From Neptuniibacter halophilus (lineage in GTDB: Bacteria; Pseudomonadota; Gammaproteobacteria; Pseudomonadales; Balneatricaceae): DNA of 64,000 nt. Position 1 is the stretch's first letter. Each line of letters starts with the position of its first letter. The notes under the pieces were generated by a model. It did no database searches. It was not told the origin of the DNA and was given only the letters and a program-made list of their open reading frames with translations. Position numbers and translations under genes: made by a program. Of the stretch, positions 63,513-64,000 are shown piece after piece. The DNA is taken from contig NZ_AP027292.1 of the NCBI RefSeq assembly GCF_030295765.1, positions 1,488,001 through 1,552,000 on the forward strand, in the 5' to 3' direction.

Positions 63513-64000
63513 ATGCGCTGGATTTCAGCCTCAGCAAGTTTTGTTACAGCTCTGCCACGACTTCACCAGAAGTCTCTGGTAGCTCTAGCCACCACGCTGC
63601 TTTTGGTGGCCGCTTTTCTGCCCTCTTCTGACAGCCCCTATTCAAGCACGCCCCTGCCTCTGGATCATCTGGTCGACAGTGTCATCCCTGAACCCGAGGT
63701 AATGGAGCTTAGCCGCAGCATGCTGCGCGCGCCCTGGGCCTTCGATAAAGTGCCCAGTGGTGAGACCCTGCTGGTGCCGGCACCGGGTCAGGGTGCTAAC
63801 AGTTATCAGTACATAGTCCGCAAAGGCGACACGCTGGGTAAGATCTTCGAACGTCTGCAGTTACCACAGAAAACCATGTACGAACTGCTGGAAACTGACC
63901 TTAACGTCCTCGCTCTGGACAACCTGATGCCCGGCCATACGCTGGTCTTCGAAAAACAGGATCAGGCACTGCTACGTCTGGAGCTGCAGTTCAGTCTCGC
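63513..64000 (+). CDS. M23 peptidoglycan endopeptidase with OapA/LysM N terminus (partial)
   Basis: Only the first 162 codons are inside the window. The N terminus has a basic start and one membrane helix ('LVALATTLLLVAAFLPS'). A linker follows, then a LysM/OapA-like domain 'YIVRKGDTLGKIFERLQLP' with 'LDNLMPGHTLVF'. This matches the start of MepM/YebA-type endopeptidases, which cut peptide cross-links to let the cell wall grow. The catalytic M23 domain would lie beyond position 64000, so the call rests on the N-terminal part. The start is ATG without a strong ribosome site, in DNA divergent from gmk. Confidence 0.75.
   Translation, partial: MRWISASASFVTALPRLHQKSLVALATTLLLVAAFLPSSDSPYSSTPLPLDHLVDSVIPEPEVMELSRSMLRAPWAFDKVPSGETLLVPAPGQGANSYQYIVRKGDTLGKIFERLQLPQKTMYELLETDLNVLALDNLMPGHTLVFEKQDQALLRLELQFSL

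Overview
The window is a 64 kb piece of a gammaproteobacterial chromosome. It is most like a marine member of the Oceanospirillales/Pseudomonadales. The reasons are the rho-trxA-ppx order known from Pseudomonas, the gmk-rpoZ-spoT order, an ATP-type pckA, an iron SodB, a TRAP dicarboxylate transporter run by DctB/DctD, and moderately GC-rich, closely packed genes with good Shine-Dalgarno sites. The genus is inferred from gene content only. I saw no tRNA, rRNA, insertion sequence, prophage or CRISPR array.

Layout. 0-6.2 kb: Fe-S flavin reductase, ubiD, rho and trxA (minus), then ppx (plus). 6.4-10.6 kb: a LuxP-like periplasmic binding protein beside a membrane PAS-PAS-GGDEF-EAL protein, probably one ligand-sensing c-di-GMP module. 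10.6-18.7 kb: a small outer-membrane barrel, pckA, hslO, an LpxT-like PAP2 enzyme, hslR-yrfG, nudE, cysQ, a small Cys-containing protein and sodB. 18.7-25.9 kb: tesA divergent from an ybbA/ybbP-type ABC exporter, a small secreted protein and a 944-residue DUF748/AsmA-like protein. 25.9-26.9 kb: a structured gene-free stretch, an unrecorded 39-residue membrane protein, and a CueR-like MerR regulator whose start codon lies in a perfect 11-bp inverted repeat.

26.8-34.1 kb is the most distinctive metabolic block. A PAS/sigma-54 activator diverges from guanidinobutyrase, a YjiH-type transporter, a 2-ketoarginine decarboxylase-like enzyme and an aldehyde dehydrogenase. Together these would take 2-ketoarginine through 4-guanidinobutyraldehyde and 4-guanidinobutyrate to GABA plus urea. 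The intergenic region holds a -24/-12 promoter, a consensus IHF site and dyads that could bind the activator.

34.1-38.9 kb: rpiA, ilvA, an RluA-type pseudouridine synthase, an orphan amino-acid-type binding protein and a small membrane protein. 38.9-48.0 kb is a C4-dicarboxylate block: dctPQM (minus) with a textbook sigma-54/IHF/palindrome promoter region, a chemoreceptor whose periplasmic domain carries a CxxCH haem-c motif, then dctD and dctB. 48.1-64.0 kb: pyk, gshA, a FliL-like secreted protein, rsd with a WD40 lipoprotein, an FKBP isomerase, a TIGR02444 protein, a YheS-type ABC-F ATPase, an HDOD protein, ggt, spoT-rpoZ-gmk, and the start of an M23/LysM peptidase cut by the window edge.

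Two recurring themes stand out. Both sigma-54 activators in the window sit beside a matching sigma-54 promoter that also has a consensus IHF site. Sensory input also recurs: the LuxP-like/GGDEF-EAL pair, the haem-c chemoreceptor, DctB, the PAS activator and the CueR-like regulator.
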